Assembly (NCBI RefSeq): GCF_900176485.1
Contig: NZ_FWYD01000002.1
Span: forward strand, 1 to 64,000
Source of the DNA: Primorskyibacter flagellatus
Lineage (GTDB): Bacteria > Pseudomonadota > Alphaproteobacteria > Rhodobacterales > Rhodobacteraceae
Length of the DNA: 64,000 bases
Reading direction: 5' to 3'
Shown here: positions 36,074 to 45,997 of the stretch, in pieces
Position numbering within the stretch: the stretch's first letter is position 1
Layout: the number at the start of each line of letters is the position of its first letter
Position numbers and translations under genes: made by a program
The notes under the pieces: model-generated
Seen by the model: the letters and a program-made list of their open reading frames with translations, nothing else
Told to the model about the DNA's origin: nothing
Databases searched by the model: none

Positions 36074-37171
36074 ATGGGCGCGTATATTTTCAGACGGTTG
36101 TTGCTGATCATCCCGACGCTGTTCGGGATCATGGTGATGAATTTTGCGCTGGTGCAATTTGTCCCCGGTGGCCCGATCGAGCAGATCATTGCCCAGATCG
36201 AAGGCGGCGGTGACGTGTTTGGTGGCTTTTCCGGTGCGGGCGGATCGCCTGCTTCGGAACTGGAAACCCAAGGGGCGGGCGGCGACAGCCAATATGCGGG
36301 TGCCCGCGGGCTGCCGCCGGAATTCATCGAGAAGCTGGAGAAGGAATTCGGCTTCGACAAGCCGCCGCTGGAACGCTTTATCGGGATGATGTGGAATTAC
36401 ATGCGGCTGGATTTCGGCGAGAGCTATTTCCGGTCGATCAGCGTGATGGATCTGGTGATCGAAAAGATGCCAGTGTCGATCTCTCTGGGCCTGTGGTCCA
36501 CGCTGATCGCTTACATCGTGTCGATCCCGCTGGGCATTCGCAAGGCGGTCAAGGACGGCTCGGCCTTTGACACTTGGACCTCGGGTGCGATCATCGTGGC
36601 TTATGCGATCCCCGGCTTCCTGTTTGCGATCCTGTTGCTGGTGCTGTTCGCGGGCGGGTCCTATTGGCAGATCTTCCCACTGCGGGGCCTTGTGTCCGAC
36701 AATTGGGAAAGCCTTTCCTGGCCCTCGCGCATAGCGGATTATTTCTGGCACATCACCCTGCCGGTTCTGGCCTCGACAATCTCGGCCTTTGCCACGCTGA
36801 CGCTGCTGACCAAGAACAGCTTTCTCGACGAGATCAAGAAGCACTATGTGATGACCGCCCGCGCCAAGGGGTTGTCCGAACGCGCGGTTCTTTATGGCCA
36901 CGTCTTTCGCAACGCCATGCTGATCGTCATCGCAGGTTTTCCGACGGTGTTCATCGGCGTGTTCTTTTCCGGTTCCCTAATTATCGAGACGATCTTTTCG
37001 CTCGACGGTCTTGGACGATTGGGGTTCGAGGCTGCCGTGGCCCGCGATTATCCAGTGATCTTCGGCACGCTGTTCGTTTTCGGCCTTATGGGTCTTCTGG
37101 TCGGCATTCTTTCGGACCTGATGTATGTGTTCGTCGATCCGCGCATCGACTTTGAAAAGCGGGAGGGTTGA
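36074..37171 (+). CDS. yejB: ABC importer permease YejB
   Basis: The 365-residue inner-membrane permease begins [20 protein letters not shown] and has an extended periplasmic loop (about 45-100, Gly-rich). The coupling helix motif appears in [25 protein letters not shown] (EAA-like loop contacting the ATPase). The C-terminal helices are [23 protein letters not shown]. It pairs with YejE to form the translocation pore. Confidence 0.93.
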   Translation: MGAYIFRRLLLIIPTLFGIMVMNFALVQFVPGGPIEQIIAQIEGGGDVFGGFSGAGGSPASELETQGAGGDSQYAGARGLPPEFIEKLEKEFGFDKPPLERFIGMMWNYMRLDFGESYFRSISVMDLVIEKMPVSISLGLWSTLIAYIVSIPLGIRKAVKDGSAFDTWTSGAIIVAYAIPGFLFAILLLVLFAGGSYWQIFPLRGLVSDNWESLSWPSRIADYFWHITLPVLASTISAFATLTLLTKNSFLDEIKKHYVMTARAKGLSERAVLYGHVFRNAMLIVIAGFPTVFIGVFFSGSLIIETIFSLDGLGRLGFEAAVARDYPVIFGTLFVFGLMGLLVGILSDLMYVFVDPRIDFEKREG

Positions 37172-37175
37172 GGCC

Positions 37176-38354
37176 ATGCAAAACCCCGACCTGATCCCCG
37201 AACCCATGCCCGGCAAGCCCGTGGCCCCCGTCCCGCGCAAGGGTTTCTTCACGCTGTCGCCGCTCAACCAGCGGCGCTGGCGAAATTTTCGCCGCAACGG
37301 CCGCGCGTTCTGGTCGCTGATCATCTTTGCCGTGGTCTTTGGCCTGTCGCTGTTTGCCGAGTTCATCGCGAACGAAAAACCGATCCTCGTCAGCTATCGC
37401 GGAGAGTTTTATACGCCGATCTTCAATTTCTACGCCGAAACCGATTTCGGTGGCGATTTCCGCACCGAAGCCATCTACCGCGACCCGGAGGTGAAATGCC
37501 TTGTCCGCACTGGCGGGCTGGATGCGTGTTTCGACACACCGGATGAGTTGATCGAACGGGTGGATGCAGGCGAGGTTCTGGACGGCGATTTCCAGAAAGG
37601 CTGGATGCTGTGGCCGCTGATCCCCTACAGCTATCAGACCACGGTGGACCGTCCCGGTGCAGCCCCGCTGCCGCCGAACTCCCAGAACTGGCTGGGCACC
37701 GATGACACCAAACGCGATGTCGTCGCCCGTGTAATCTACGGCTTCCGTCTGTCGATCCTGTTCACCCTGATCGTGACAACGCTCGCCTCTGTCGTGGGGA
37801 TCGTCGCGGGCGCATTGCAAGGGTTCTTCGGCGGCTGGCTGGATCTTATCTTTCAGCGCGTGATCGAAATCTGGGGCGCGACGCCCTCGCTTTACATCAT
37901 CATCATCCTTTTCGCGATTCTGGGACGAAGTTTTTGGCTGTTGGTGTTCCTGACGGTCCTGTTCGGCTGGACGGCGCTTGTGGGCGTGGTGCGCGCGGAA
38001 TTCCTGCGCGCCCGCAATCTGGAATATGTCCGTGCCGCCCGTGCGCTTGGTGTCAGCAACTGGACGATCATGTTCCGCCATATGCTGCCCAACGCGATGG
38101 TGGCCACCGTGACCATGCTGCCCTTCATCGTGACCGGAACAATCAGCACGCTGGCGGGGCTGGATTTTCTTGGCTTCGGCCTGCCCTCCTCGGCACCTTC
38201 ACTGGGCGAGCTGACCCTTCAGGCAAAACAGAACCTGCAAGCGCCGTGGCTTGCCTTTACCGCCTTTTTCACCTTCGCTGCCATGCTGTCGCTGCTGGTC
38301 TTCATCTTTGAAGGCGTGCGCGATGCGTTCGACCCCAGGAAAACCTTTTCATGA
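37176..38354 (+). CDS. yejE: ABC importer permease YejE
   Basis: The 392-residue protein has an N-terminal cytoplasmic tail (FFTLSPLNQRRWRNFRRN), a first helix near 50-70, a periplasmic domain of about 150 residues and the OppC-type permease core with LEYVRAARALGVSNWTIMFRHMLPNA as the EAA loop. ATG 37176 has GGGAGGG upstream. The last four bases overlap yejF (ATGA). Confidence 0.93.
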   Translation: MQNPDLIPEPMPGKPVAPVPRKGFFTLSPLNQRRWRNFRRNGRAFWSLIIFAVVFGLSLFAEFIANEKPILVSYRGEFYTPIFNFYAETDFGGDFRTEAIYRDPEVKCLVRTGGLDACFDTPDELIERVDAGEVLDGDFQKGWMLWPLIPYSYQTTVDRPGAAPLPPNSQNWLGTDDTKRDVVARVIYGFRLSILFTLIVTTLASVVGIVAGALQGFFGGWLDLIFQRVIEIWGATPSLYIIIILFAILGRSFWLLVFLTVLFGWTALVGVVRAEFLRARNLEYVRAARALGVSNWTIMFRHMLPNAMVATVTMLPFIVTGTISTLAGLDFLGFGLPSSAPSLGELTLQAKQNLQAPWLAFTAFFTFAAMLSLLVFIFEGVRDAFDPRKTFS

Positions 38355-39955
38355 GCACCATCCTTGAGGTCAACGACCTGTCGGTGGGCTTCCGGCAGGA
38401 CGGCCAGATTTCACGCGCCGTCAAGGGCGTGTCCTTCACGATTGAGAAGGGCGAAACCGTGGCACTGGTCGGCGAAAGCGGGTCCGGCAAATCGGTCACT
38501 GCGCTGTCCACCGTATCGCTGCTGGGCGACAGCGCCATCGTCGAAGGGTCTGTCATCTATAACGGGCAGGAAATGATCGGCGCGTCACCCAAACGCCTGC
38601 GCGATGTGCGCGGCAATGACATCAGCTTCATCTTTCAAGAGCCGATGACCTCGCTCAACCCGCTGCACACGCTGGAAAAGCAATTGTCGGAATCGCTGGC
38701 GCTGCATCAGGGGCTGACCGGAGACAAGGCGCGCGCCCGGATCTTGGAACTTCTCAACAAGGTCGGCATCCGCGATCCGGAAAGTCGTCTTGGGGCCTAT
38801 CCGCACCAGTTGTCCGGCGGGCAGCGTCAGCGTGTGATGATTGCGATGGCGCTGGCCAACGGGCCGGACCTGCTGATCGCGGATGAGCCGACAACGGCAC
38901 TGGACGTGACCATACAGGCGCAGATCCTGGAGCTTCTGGCCGATCTCAAGCAGGATTACGACATGAGCCTGCTGTTCATCACCCATGACCTTGGCATCGT
39001 GCGGCGCATCGCCGACAGGGTCTGCGTGATGAAAGACGGAGAGATCGTCGAGGCGGGCCGCACCTCCGAGATTTTTGCCAATCCGCAGCACTCCTATACG
39101 CAAATGCTGCTGAGTGCGGAATCCACCGGCACGCCGGATCCGGTCGCGGACGGTGCAGAGCTGGTGGCCGAGACCGACCAGTTGAAGGTTTGGTTCCCGA
39201 TCCAGCAGGGCCTGTTCAAACGCACGGTGGGGCATGTCAAGGCGGTGAACGAGGCGACGATCTCTGTCCGGGCGGGCGAGACGCTGGGCATCGTCGGGGA
39301 AAGCGGATCGGGCAAGACCACACTTGCGCTGGCGATGATGCGGCTGATCCAGTCCGAAGGTGCCATCACCTTCATGGGGCAGGACGTGCGCAAATGGTCC
39401 ACGAAAGAGCTGCGGCGCCTTCGTGCCAAGATGCAGATCGTGTTTCAGGACCCGTTTGGCAGCCTGTCGCCGCGCATGACCTGCGAACAGATCATCGCCG
39501 AAGGGTTGGGCGTACATGGCAGCCCCGATGGTCGGCCTGCGCGCGAACTGGTGGCCGAGGTGATGACGGAGGTCGGGCTGAACCCGGCGACGATGCATCG
39601 CTACCCGCACGAATTTTCCGGCGGGCAACGCCAGCGCATCGCCATTGCCCGCGCGATGATCCTGCGGCCCCGGCTCGTGGTACTGGACGAGCCGACCTCG
39701 GCGCTGGACATGACGGTTCAGGTGCAGATCGTGAACCTGCTGCGCGACTTGCAGCGCAAATATGACCTTGCCTATCTGTTCATCAGTCACGATCTGAAGG
39801 TGGTGCGCGCGATGTCGCATCGGGTGATGGTGATGAAACAGGGCGACGTGATGGAATATGGCGCTGCTGAAGAGATCTTTGAGGCACCGAAGACCGACTA
39901 CACCCGCGAATTGCTGGCGGCGGCCTTCGCATCGCATGTCACGGGTGGGGTCTAG
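38351..39955 (+). CDS. yejF: Double ATP-binding protein YejF of the peptide importer
   Basis: The 534-residue protein fuses two ABC ATPase domains. The first (about 1-260) has [24 protein letters not shown] and [12 protein letters not shown]. The second (about 275-530) has [27 protein letters not shown] and [12 protein letters not shown]. All Walker and signature motifs are intact, so both sites can hydrolyse ATP. It powers uptake through YejBE. The gene ends the operon, with a GC-rich hairpin just past the stop. Confidence 0.95.
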   Translation: MSTILEVNDLSVGFRQDGQISRAVKGVSFTIEKGETVALVGESGSGKSVTALSTVSLLGDSAIVEGSVIYNGQEMIGASPKRLRDVRGNDISFIFQEPMTSLNPLHTLEKQLSESLALHQGLTGDKARARILELLNKVGIRDPESRLGAYPHQLSGGQRQRVMIAMALANGPDLLIADEPTTALDVTIQAQILELLADLKQDYDMSLLFITHDLGIVRRIADRVCVMKDGEIVEAGRTSEIFANPQHSYTQMLLSAESTGTPDPVADGAELVAETDQLKVWFPIQQGLFKRTVGHVKAVNEATISVRAGETLGIVGESGSGKTTLALAMMRLIQSEGAITFMGQDVRKWSTKELRRLRAKMQIVFQDPFGSLSPRMTCEQIIAEGLGVHGSPDGRPARELVAEVMTEVGLNPATMHRYPHEFSGGQRQRIAIARAMILRPRLVVLDEPTSALDMTVQVQIVNLLRDLQRKYDLAYLFISHDLKVVRAMSHRVMVMKQGDVMEYGAAEEIFEAPKTDYTRELLAAAFASHVTGGV

Positions 39956-39965
39956 GAACCAGGAG

Positions 39966-39987
39966 GCCCCGGGTGTTCCCCCGGGGC
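39966..39987 (+). terminator. GC-rich hairpin after yejF
   Basis: GCCCCGGG, loop TGTTCC and CCCGGGGC form a perfect eight-base stem 11 bases past the yejF stop. No T tract follows. It shares CCCCCGGGGCGCGC with the hairpin at 20667-20684, so the two may belong to one small repeat family. Confidence 0.5.
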
Positions 39988-40188
39988 GCGCTTGCCCTGA
40001 CCGCAACCCGATAGCGCCCTTGCAGGAACGTCAATTCTACGGCGCTGACGTCGCAATTCCGTATAGCAAGGCCATCAAACTTGAAAAAATGCCGCAGGGT
40101 CGGATGCCGCGCGTCAAAAAGGCCCATTGGGGCGAGTTGTTTTCATCGGCCCAACCCCCTAACCTTCACCGCAGGGCGCTGGGTGTCT

Positions 40189-40202
40189 TTGACCCAGATC
40201 AA
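40189..40202 (+). promoter_or_regulatory. FNR box overlapping the fnrL promoter/leader
   Basis: TTGACCCAGATCAA fits the TTGAY-N4-RTCAA consensus, with one mismatch from symmetry. Its centre is only about 21 bases before the fnrL ATG, too close for class II activation at -41.5. This suggests repression by FnrL itself or another FNR/DNR protein. Confidence 0.75.
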
Positions 40203-40216
40203 ATGTGGATCTCAAG

Positions 40217-40951
40217 ATGTTGCAAGAACCCATCCTCACTGGCACCCAGAATTGCGCGGAATGCCCGATCCGGCACCGCGCGGTCTGTGCCCGCTGCGAG
40301 ACGGACGAATTGCAGCGACTGGAAGAGGTCAAATATTACCGACGCTTCGAGGCCGGCCAGACCATCATCTGGTGCGGCGACCGAATGGATTTCGTGGGCT
40401 CTGTCGTGTCAGGCGTTGCCACACTGTCCCAGACCATGGAGGACGGGCGCACACAGATGGTGGGTCTGTTGCTGCCATCCGATTTCGTTGGGCGGCCCGG
40501 TCGGCCCGTTGCTGCCTATGACGTGACGGCCACCACGGATGTGCTGATGTGCTGTTTTCGCAAGGCCCCCTTTGAGGGATTGATGGCAGACACCCCACAT
40601 ATCGCGCATCGTCTTCTGGAGATGACGCTGGACGAGCTGGACGCAGCACGCGAATGGATGCTGGTTCTGGGGCGCAAGACCGCGCGCGAAAAAATCGCCT
40701 CGCTTCTGTCGATCATCGCACGGCGCGATGCCATTCTGCATCAGCGCAGCAAGGATGCGCCGGTGGTATTCGACTTGCCGCTGACACGCGAAGCGATGGC
40801 GGATTATCTTGGGCTGACGCTGGAGACCGTCAGTCGTCAGGTGTCCGCGCTGCGCAAGGACGGTGTGATCTCGCTTGAAGGCAAGCGTCGCATCACCGTC
40901 CCCGATCTAAGCCGCCTTCTGGACGAAGCAGGTGACGATTCGGCCACCTGA
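40217..40951 (+). CDS. fnrL: Oxygen-sensing transcription regulator FnrL
   Basis: The 244-residue CRP/FNR-family protein has an N-terminal cysteine cluster CAECPIRHRAVCARC (Cys13, 16, 24, 27) and Cys112/113 (LMCCFRK), which can hold an oxygen-labile [4Fe-4S] cluster. A cyclic-nucleotide-binding-like beta-roll follows, then a helix-turn-helix ending LGLTLETVSRQVSALRK, with the E--SR DNA contacts that read TTGAT half-sites. It should activate cbb3 oxidase and other low-oxygen genes when oxygen is scarce. ATG 40217 is preferred; GTG 40205 in frame is possible. Its own FNR box is at 40189-40202. The usp and cco genes follow. Confidence 0.95.
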   Translation: MLQEPILTGTQNCAECPIRHRAVCARCETDELQRLEEVKYYRRFEAGQTIIWCGDRMDFVGSVVSGVATLSQTMEDGRTQMVGLLLPSDFVGRPGRPVAAYDVTATTDVLMCCFRKAPFEGLMADTPHIAHRLLEMTLDELDAAREWMLVLGRKTAREKIASLLSIIARRDAILHQRSKDAPVVFDLPLTREAMADYLGLTLETVSRQVSALRKDGVISLEGKRRITVPDLSRLLDEAGDDSAT

Positions 40952-41009
40952 GCGGCCTGCCGGACAGTCCTGACGCGGCGACACGCGCGGCCGTCTCGTC
41001 AATTTTCAA

Positions 41010-41849
41010 TCAATGCGCCATGAAAACCGGCACCGGGCAGTTTTCCAGCATATTGCGCGTGGCACCCCCAAGGATGGCCTCTCGGAAACGCGAATGGCCA
41101 TAGGCCCCCATCACCATCATATCGGCATCGACATCCCGAAGATGACGCACCAGCACGTCGGACACGCGCGGCATTGTCTTGGACAGCACATCAATCTGCG
41201 CCTTGACGCCGTGGCGCGACAGATATTGCGACAGCATCCCGCCCGGATCGGACCGGTTCGGCCCGCGCGCCGGCGGGTCAATGACGACGACATGAACAAT
41301 GTCGGCCGACTGAAGCAGGGGAAGGCTGGCGCGAACGGCGTTCAGCGCCTCGGCGCTTTCATTCCAGGCCAGCACGATCCGTTTGGGCGTCGGCACTGGT
41401 GTGCCCGTGTCCGGCACCACCATGACCGGGGTCTGCCCTTCAAAAAGCGCGCCTTCGACCACCGGCTCCAGCTCTGCGCCGCGTTCATCGCCATAAGGTC
41501 GTGGCACCACGACCAGATCGGAGAACCGTGCCCGCGCTGCAACATGCCGCGTAATATCGGCGAGCTGGGCAACGCCTGATTCCACCCCCCAGCGACCGTC
41601 CCGGCCATCAAGCTGCTTTCGCGCAAACTCTTCCAGCTCTTTGGCCTCTTCGGTCGCGCGAGAGATTGTTTCCTGCACGATCATCGCACTTGCGCCCGCA
41701 TAGTAGTAACCGGTCTGGCTGCGATCCACACCAAGGCACAAGACGTCCAGATGGGCATCGCAGGCTTCAGCCAAAGCTGTGGCATGGGTCAGCGTCGTGC
41801 CCGCCAACCGGTCGTCGGTCAGGACTGTCAAAAATGTCTTATAGGCCAT
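41010..41849 (-). CDS. Universal stress protein with two Usp domains
   Basis: The 279-residue cytosolic protein contains tandem Usp folds (about 3-150 and 155-279). The second keeps the ATP-binding signature MGAYGHSRFREAILGGATRNML; the first is degenerate. Such proteins aid survival under energy or oxygen limitation. ATG 41849 has GAGGGGG seven bases upstream. An FNR box at 41911-41924, about 62 bases before the start, indicates FnrL control. It is divergent from ccoN and convergent with fnrL. Confidence 0.92.
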   Translation of the reverse strand: MAYKTFLTVLTDDRLAGTTLTHATALAEACDAHLDVLCLGVDRSQTGYYYAGASAMIVQETISRATEEAKELEEFARKQLDGRDGRWGVESGVAQLADITRHVAARARFSDLVVVPRPYGDERGAELEPVVEGALFEGQTPVMVVPDTGTPVPTPKRIVLAWNESAEALNAVRASLPLLQSADIVHVVVIDPPARGPNRSDPGGMLSQYLSRHGVKAQIDVLSKTMPRVSDVLVRHLRDVDADMMVMGAYGHSRFREAILGGATRNMLENCPVPVFMAH

Positions 41850-41910
41850 GATTCCCCCTCATGCGGTGTGATCCTCTCACGAAGCCTAGACCCTTCCGGC
41901 CGGCACCTCC

Positions 41911-41924
41911 TTGATCCGCATCAA
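41911..41924 (-). promoter_or_regulatory. FNR box facing the universal stress protein gene
   Basis: TTGATCCGCATCAA is a perfect TTGAT/ATCAA dyad. Its centre is about 68 bases before the usp ATG, compatible with class II activation at -41.5 and a short leader. A second box lies 32 bases away on the ccoN side. Confidence 0.85.
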
Positions 41925-41942
41925 TAACGCGTCGCAAAAAGG

Positions 41943-41956
41943 TTGACCTAGATCAA
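41943..41956 (+). promoter_or_regulatory. FNR box upstream of ccoN
   Basis: TTGACCTAGATCAA matches the FNR consensus. Its centre is about 97 bases before the ccoN ATG, so a -41.5 placement puts transcription start near 41991. The small palindrome CCCCGCGCGGGG at 42001-42012 would then lie in the leader. Confidence 0.88.
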
Positions 41957-42046
41957 GGCGCGCCCTTCCCCGCCAGCGCACAACCCGCTCAATTGAATAC
42001 CCCCGCGCGGGGCGTGACTCGTGCGGGACTGACGAAGGGACAAACC

Positions 42047-43660
42047 ATGACAAATTACTTCAAGCTGATCGTGCTTGGCCTGATCACGCTGTTTGCGATG
42101 ATCGCGGCCAACTATGCACGCGACGCGGCCTATATGGTGCATGCCATCATCATCATGCTGGTCGCGGGCGGCCTGTTTCTGTGGACGCTGCGCAATACCG
42201 ACGAGCCGGAGCCACCTGCGGTGCTGCAAACCAGCTATCTGGACGGGGTCATCCGCTACGGCGTGATCGCCACCGCGCTTTGGGGCATCGTGGGCTTTCT
42301 GGTGGGCACGTTCATTGCCTTCCAACTGGCCTATCCGGCGCTGAACTTCGAATGGGCTGACGGATTCGCGAACTTCGGTCGGCTGCGCCCGCTGCACACC
42401 TCTGCGGTGATCTTTGCCTTTGGCGGCAACGCATTGATCGCAACATCATTCTATGTGGTGCAACGCACCAGCGCCGCGCGTCTTTGGGGCGGCAATCTGG
42501 CGTGGTTTGTCTTCTGGGGCTACCAGCTGTTCATCGTTCTGGCGGCCACGGGCTATCTGTTCGGGTCCACTCAGTCCAAGGAATATGCCGAACCCGAATG
42601 GCATGTGGACCTGTGGCTGACGGTCGTCTGGCTGGCCTATCTGACCGTGTTCATGGGCACGATCATCAAGCGCAAGGAACCGCATATCTACGTCGCCAAC
42701 TGGTTCTATCTGGCCTTCATCATCACCGTGGCGATGCTGCATGTGTTCAACAACCTGTCCATTCCGGTCAGCATCTTCGGGTCGAAATCCGTGCAGGTCT
42801 TTTCCGGCGTGCAGGATGCGATGACGCAGTGGTGGTACGGCCATAACGCCGTGGGCTTCTTCCTGACGGCCGGCTTCCTTGGCATGATGTACTATTTTGT
42901 GCCGAAGCAGGCCGGACGGCCCGTTTACAGCTACAAGCTGTCGATCATCCACTTCTGGGCGCTGATCTTCCTGTATATCTGGGCCGGTCCGCACCATCTG
43001 CACTATACCGCCCTGCCCGACTGGGCGGCGACGCTGGGCATGGTGTTCTCGATCGTTCTATGGATGCCAAGCTGGGGCGGCATGATCAACGGGTTGATGA
43101 CCCTTTCGGGCGCCTGGGACAAGCTGCGCACCGATCCGGTTTTGCGGATGCTGGTGCTCTCGCTCGGCTTTTACGGCATGTCTACCTTCGAGGGTCCGAT
43201 GATGTCGATCCGTGCGGTGAACTCCCTGTCGCATTACACCGACTGGACCATCGGTCACGTACATTCCGGCGCGCTTGGCTGGAACGGCATGATCACCTTC
43301 GGCGCGCTTTACTTCCTGGTGCCGAAACTTTGGAACCGCGAGCGGCTGTACAGCCTGTCACTGGTCAGCTGGCACTTCTGGCTCGCCACGATCGGCATCG
43401 TCCTTTACGCGGCGTCGATGTGGGTCACCGGCATCATGGAAGGCCTGATGTGGCGCGAAGTCGACGCGAACGGCTTCCTCGTGAACGCATTCGCCGACAC
43501 CGTTGCCGCGAAATTCCCGATGTATGTGGTCCGGGCACTGGGCGGGGTCATGTTCCTCAGCGGTGCGCTGATCATGGTCTACAACCTGTGGATGACCGTC
43601 AAACGCAGCCCCGCTGTCGAGGCGACTGTTGCCGCATCACACGCCACCCCGGCTGAATAA
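42047..43660 (+). CDS. ccoN: cbb3-type cytochrome c oxidase subunit I
   Basis: CcoN is the catalytic heme-copper subunit holding low-spin heme b and the heme b3-CuB site; it reduces oxygen to water with high affinity and pumps protons. The 537-residue protein has about 12-14 membrane helices. Histidine-bearing motifs include [53 protein letters not shown] and [19 protein letters not shown] 42047 has GAAGGG nine bases upstream. It is first in ccoNOQP with ccoO 14 bases on, under the FNR box at 41943. Confidence 0.98.
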   Translation: MTNYFKLIVLGLITLFAMIAANYARDAAYMVHAIIIMLVAGGLFLWTLRNTDEPEPPAVLQTSYLDGVIRYGVIATALWGIVGFLVGTFIAFQLAYPALNFEWADGFANFGRLRPLHTSAVIFAFGGNALIATSFYVVQRTSAARLWGGNLAWFVFWGYQLFIVLAATGYLFGSTQSKEYAEPEWHVDLWLTVVWLAYLTVFMGTIIKRKEPHIYVANWFYLAFIITVAMLHVFNNLSIPVSIFGSKSVQVFSGVQDAMTQWWYGHNAVGFFLTAGFLGMMYYFVPKQAGRPVYSYKLSIIHFWALIFLYIWAGPHHLHYTALPDWAATLGMVFSIVLWMPSWGGMINGLMTLSGAWDKLRTDPVLRMLVLSLGFYGMSTFEGPMMSIRAVNSLSHYTDWTIGHVHSGALGWNGMITFGALYFLVPKLWNRERLYSLSLVSWHFWLATIGIVLYAASMWVTGIMEGLMWREVDANGFLVNAFADTVAAKFPMYVVRALGGVMFLSGALIMVYNLWMTVKRSPAVEATVAASHATPAE

Positions 43661-43674
43661 GGAGGGCCAGGACA

Positions 43675-44469
43675 ATGACAACTGATAAAAAACCTCCCAT
43701 GCCAGCATCGGCCACTGGTATCGGCGCACGCCCCCGCCGACGGACCTTCCTTGACCGTCACGGCATGATTGAACGGAACGCAACGCTGCTGCTGATCCTC
43801 AGCTTTCTGGTGGTCAGCATCGGCGGGCTGGTTCAGATCGTCCCGCTGTTCTATCTCGACAACACCATCGAAAAGGTCGAGGGCATGCGTCCCTACACCC
43901 CGTTGGAACTGACCGGACGTGACATCTATATCCGCGAGGGCTGTTACGTCTGCCACAGCCAAATGATCCGCCCCATGCGGGACGAGGTTGAACGCTACGG
44001 CCATTACAGCCTTGCGGCGGAATCGATGTATGACCATCCATTCCAATGGGGGTCCAAGCGCACCGGGCCGGATCTGGCCCGCGTCGGCGGCCGCTATTCC
44101 GATGTCTGGCATGTCGATCACCTGCGCGATCCGCAATCCGTGGTGCCTGAATCGGTGATGCCCAAATACGGCTATCTGGAGGCCAAGCTGCTTGAAGGCG
44201 AATATGTGTCCGACCTGCTACGCACCCACGCCTTTGTCGGCGTCCCCTACACCGACGAAATGATTGCCGAAGCGCGCCGCGATTTTGCCGCGCAGGCCGA
44301 TCCCGACAGCGATTATGACGGTCTGCTGGAGCGTTACGGCGACAAGGTGCCGATCAGCAATTTCGACGGGCAGCCGGGCATTTCCGAAGCCGATGCGCTG
44401 ATCGCCTATCTTCAGATGCTGGGCACGTTGGTCGATTTCTCGACCTTCACGCCCGATGCAAGCCGCTAA
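43675..44469 (+). CDS. ccoO: cbb3-type cytochrome c oxidase subunit II (mono-heme)
   Basis: The 264-residue protein has one membrane anchor (about 35-58) and a periplasmic cytochrome c domain with CYVCH (Cys90, Cys93, His94) and a Met ligand region further on ([11 protein letters not shown]). It relays electrons from CcoP to CcoN. A somewhat longer N-terminal tail (about 30 residues before the anchor) is present. GGAGGGCC lies ahead of ATG 43675. Confidence 0.97.
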   Translation: MTTDKKPPMPASATGIGARPRRRTFLDRHGMIERNATLLLILSFLVVSIGGLVQIVPLFYLDNTIEKVEGMRPYTPLELTGRDIYIREGCYVCHSQMIRPMRDEVERYGHYSLAAESMYDHPFQWGSKRTGPDLARVGGRYSDVWHVDHLRDPQSVVPESVMPKYGYLEAKLLEGEYVSDLLRTHAFVGVPYTDEMIAEARRDFAAQADPDSDYDGLLERYGDKVPISNFDGQPGISEADALIAYLQMLGTLVDFSTFTPDASR

Positions 44470-44481
44470 GGAGGGCTGGAT

Positions 44482-44667
44482 ATGGAAACCTATTCGCTTC
44501 TCCGCCAGTTCGCTGACAGCTGGATGTTGCTGGCGCTGTTTGTCTTTTTCGCTGGGGTCATCCTGTGGGTGTTTCGTCCCGGTGCCAAGAAAACCTATGA
44601 CGACACCGCAGACATCCCTTTCCGGCACGAAGACAAACCCGCCGAAGACAAGGAGGCGAGGAAATGA
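44482..44667 (+). CDS. ccoQ: cbb3 oxidase subunit CcoQ
   Basis: The 61-residue protein has one membrane helix (about 13-33, [19 protein letters not shown]) and a charged C-terminal tail, the standard CcoQ design. CcoQ stabilises CcoP binding and may protect the oxidase from oxygen. GGAGGGC lies ahead of the ATG. Its last four bases overlap ccoP. Confidence 0.93.
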   Translation: METYSLLRQFADSWMLLALFVFFAGVILWVFRPGAKKTYDDTADIPFRHEDKPAEDKEARK

Positions 44668-45545
44668 GCAAGACACCCGAAAAGCAGAAGGGCGATCCGG
44701 AAACCACAGGGCATAGCTGGGACGGGATTGAAGAATTCAACAACCCGCTGCCGCGCTGGTGGCTCTGGACGCTTTATGCAACGATCTTCTGGGCCGTTGC
44801 CTATACCATCGCCTATCCGGCCTGGCCGATGATCTCCAAGGCGACGGCGGGCGTTCTGGGCTATTCCACTCGTGGCGAGGTGGCCAAGGACATCGCTGCG
44901 GTCGATGCCCGCAATGCCGGTATCAACGAACAGTTGGCCTCGACTCCGCTGACGGAAATCAGCGCCGACCCCAACCTTCAGACCTATGCCCAGAACGCGG
45001 GCGGGGCGGTGTTTCGCACATGGTGCGCGCAGTGCCACGGGTCCGGTGCGGCGGGGGCCAAGGGCTATCCCAACCTGCTGGACGATGACTGGCTGTGGGG
45101 CGGCGATATCGAGGCGATCCACGAGACCATCAGCTACGGCATCCGTAACGAGACAAACCCCGATGCGCGCTATTCCGAAATGCCGGCCTTCGGGCGTGAC
45201 GAATTGCTGGAGAACGCGCAGATTGAGCAGGTCGTGAACTACGTCATGTCCCTGTCAGGCACCCCGCAGGATGCCTCACTGGTCGCGGAAGGAGAGGTTG
45301 TGTTCATGGACAACTGCGCGGCCTGCCATGCCGAGGACGGCACCGGCGATCGTCTGCAAGGTGCTCCGAATCTCGCGGACGCGATCTGGCTGTATGGCGG
45401 CGATTACGACGCATTGATGGAAACGGTCAACAATGCCCGTTTCGGCGTCATGCCCGAATGGCAGGACCGTCTGTCCGAGGCACAGATCCGCGCGGTCACC
45501 AGCTATGTCCATGGTCTGGGCGGGGGCGAAGCAACGCCCGAGTGA
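44664..45545 (+). CDS. ccoP: cbb3-type cytochrome c oxidase subunit III (di-heme)
   Basis: The 293-residue protein has an N-terminal anchor (about 34-56) preceded by the conserved [14 protein letters not shown], then two cytochrome c domains with CAQCH (121-125) and CAACH (218-222). It receives electrons from soluble or membrane cytochromes such as CycM. It ends the ccoNOQP operon; several hairpins follow from 45557. Confidence 0.97.
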   Translation: MSKTPEKQKGDPETTGHSWDGIEEFNNPLPRWWLWTLYATIFWAVAYTIAYPAWPMISKATAGVLGYSTRGEVAKDIAAVDARNAGINEQLASTPLTEISADPNLQTYAQNAGGAVFRTWCAQCHGSGAAGAKGYPNLLDDDWLWGGDIEAIHETISYGIRNETNPDARYSEMPAFGRDELLENAQIEQVVNYVMSLSGTPQDASLVAEGEVVFMDNCAACHAEDGTGDRLQGAPNLADAIWLYGGDYDALMETVNNARFGVMPEWQDRLSEAQIRAVTSYVHGLGGGEATPE

Positions 45546-45556
45546 CCTGCACGCAT

Positions 45557-45637
45557 ACCACCGGATTTGTTGTCCCTTGTCCGGTGGTGTGACGCCGGTA
45601 TCCCGAACTGTTCGCGCGTTTCCAGGGATACCGGCGT
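45557..45637 (+). terminator. Two successive long hairpins downstream of ccoP
   Basis: ACCACCGGA (45557-45565) pairs with TCCGGTGGT (45580-45588). Four bases later ACGCCGGTATCCC (45592-45604) pairs perfectly over 13 bases with GGGATACCGGCGT (45625-45637), with a 20-base loop. No clear T tract follows. Besides termination, such structures could block 3' exonucleases and stabilise cco mRNA. Confidence 0.6.
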
Positions 45638-45748
45638 TCAATATTACTGTCGCTGTCGGATGCCCGGTCAGCGATAAGGATCAGAAAAAAGCCTTTGCAG
45701 CGCAGCGCAGCTTTCGATCGGCTCCGCCCACATGATAGAAACACGTCA

Positions 45749-45778
45749 AACGGCGCGGGCAGGGTTGCACGCGCCGTT
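45749..45778. repeat. Inverted repeat downstream of the cco operon
   Basis: AACGGCGCG and CGCGCCGTT form a perfect nine-base stem with a 12-base loop, followed by CTTGTTC on the plus strand. It could be a terminator for a transcript ending here; no gene is assigned to it. Confidence 0.55.
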
Positions 45779-45997
45779 CTTGTTCGCTGGATCAAGCAAC
45801 ATACTGGCGATCCATTCGGTTGTGCGTCTCTACGCGGCTGGCGCACAGACAGAACGCCGGCGGACAGTATGGCTGCTATCCATGTCAAACCACTCTGGCA
45901 GCGCCAGCGCCTTTCTACGCGACGGTCGGCGCAGTCTTCGGCGCAGTGCATGACGGACGTGGCACACGGTTACGCAGATACTTGGAGGAGCCTCTGA

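Larger units (their letters stand above)
45546..45997. other. Hairpin-rich non-coding stretch after ccoP
   Basis: These 452 bases lie between ccoP and a small minus-strand gene and contain three strong inverted repeats (listed separately). Open frames on both strands have no ribosome sites and poor composition, so I call no protein. The region could hold the ccoP terminator and possibly a small RNA; nothing matches an RNA family I know. Confidence 0.5.

Noticed and set aside
34054-36360. Open frame of about 770 codons on the minus strand opposite yejA
   Set aside because: It is antisense to a complete solute-binding protein gene that has a signal peptide and ribosome site. The translation has no recognisable domain.
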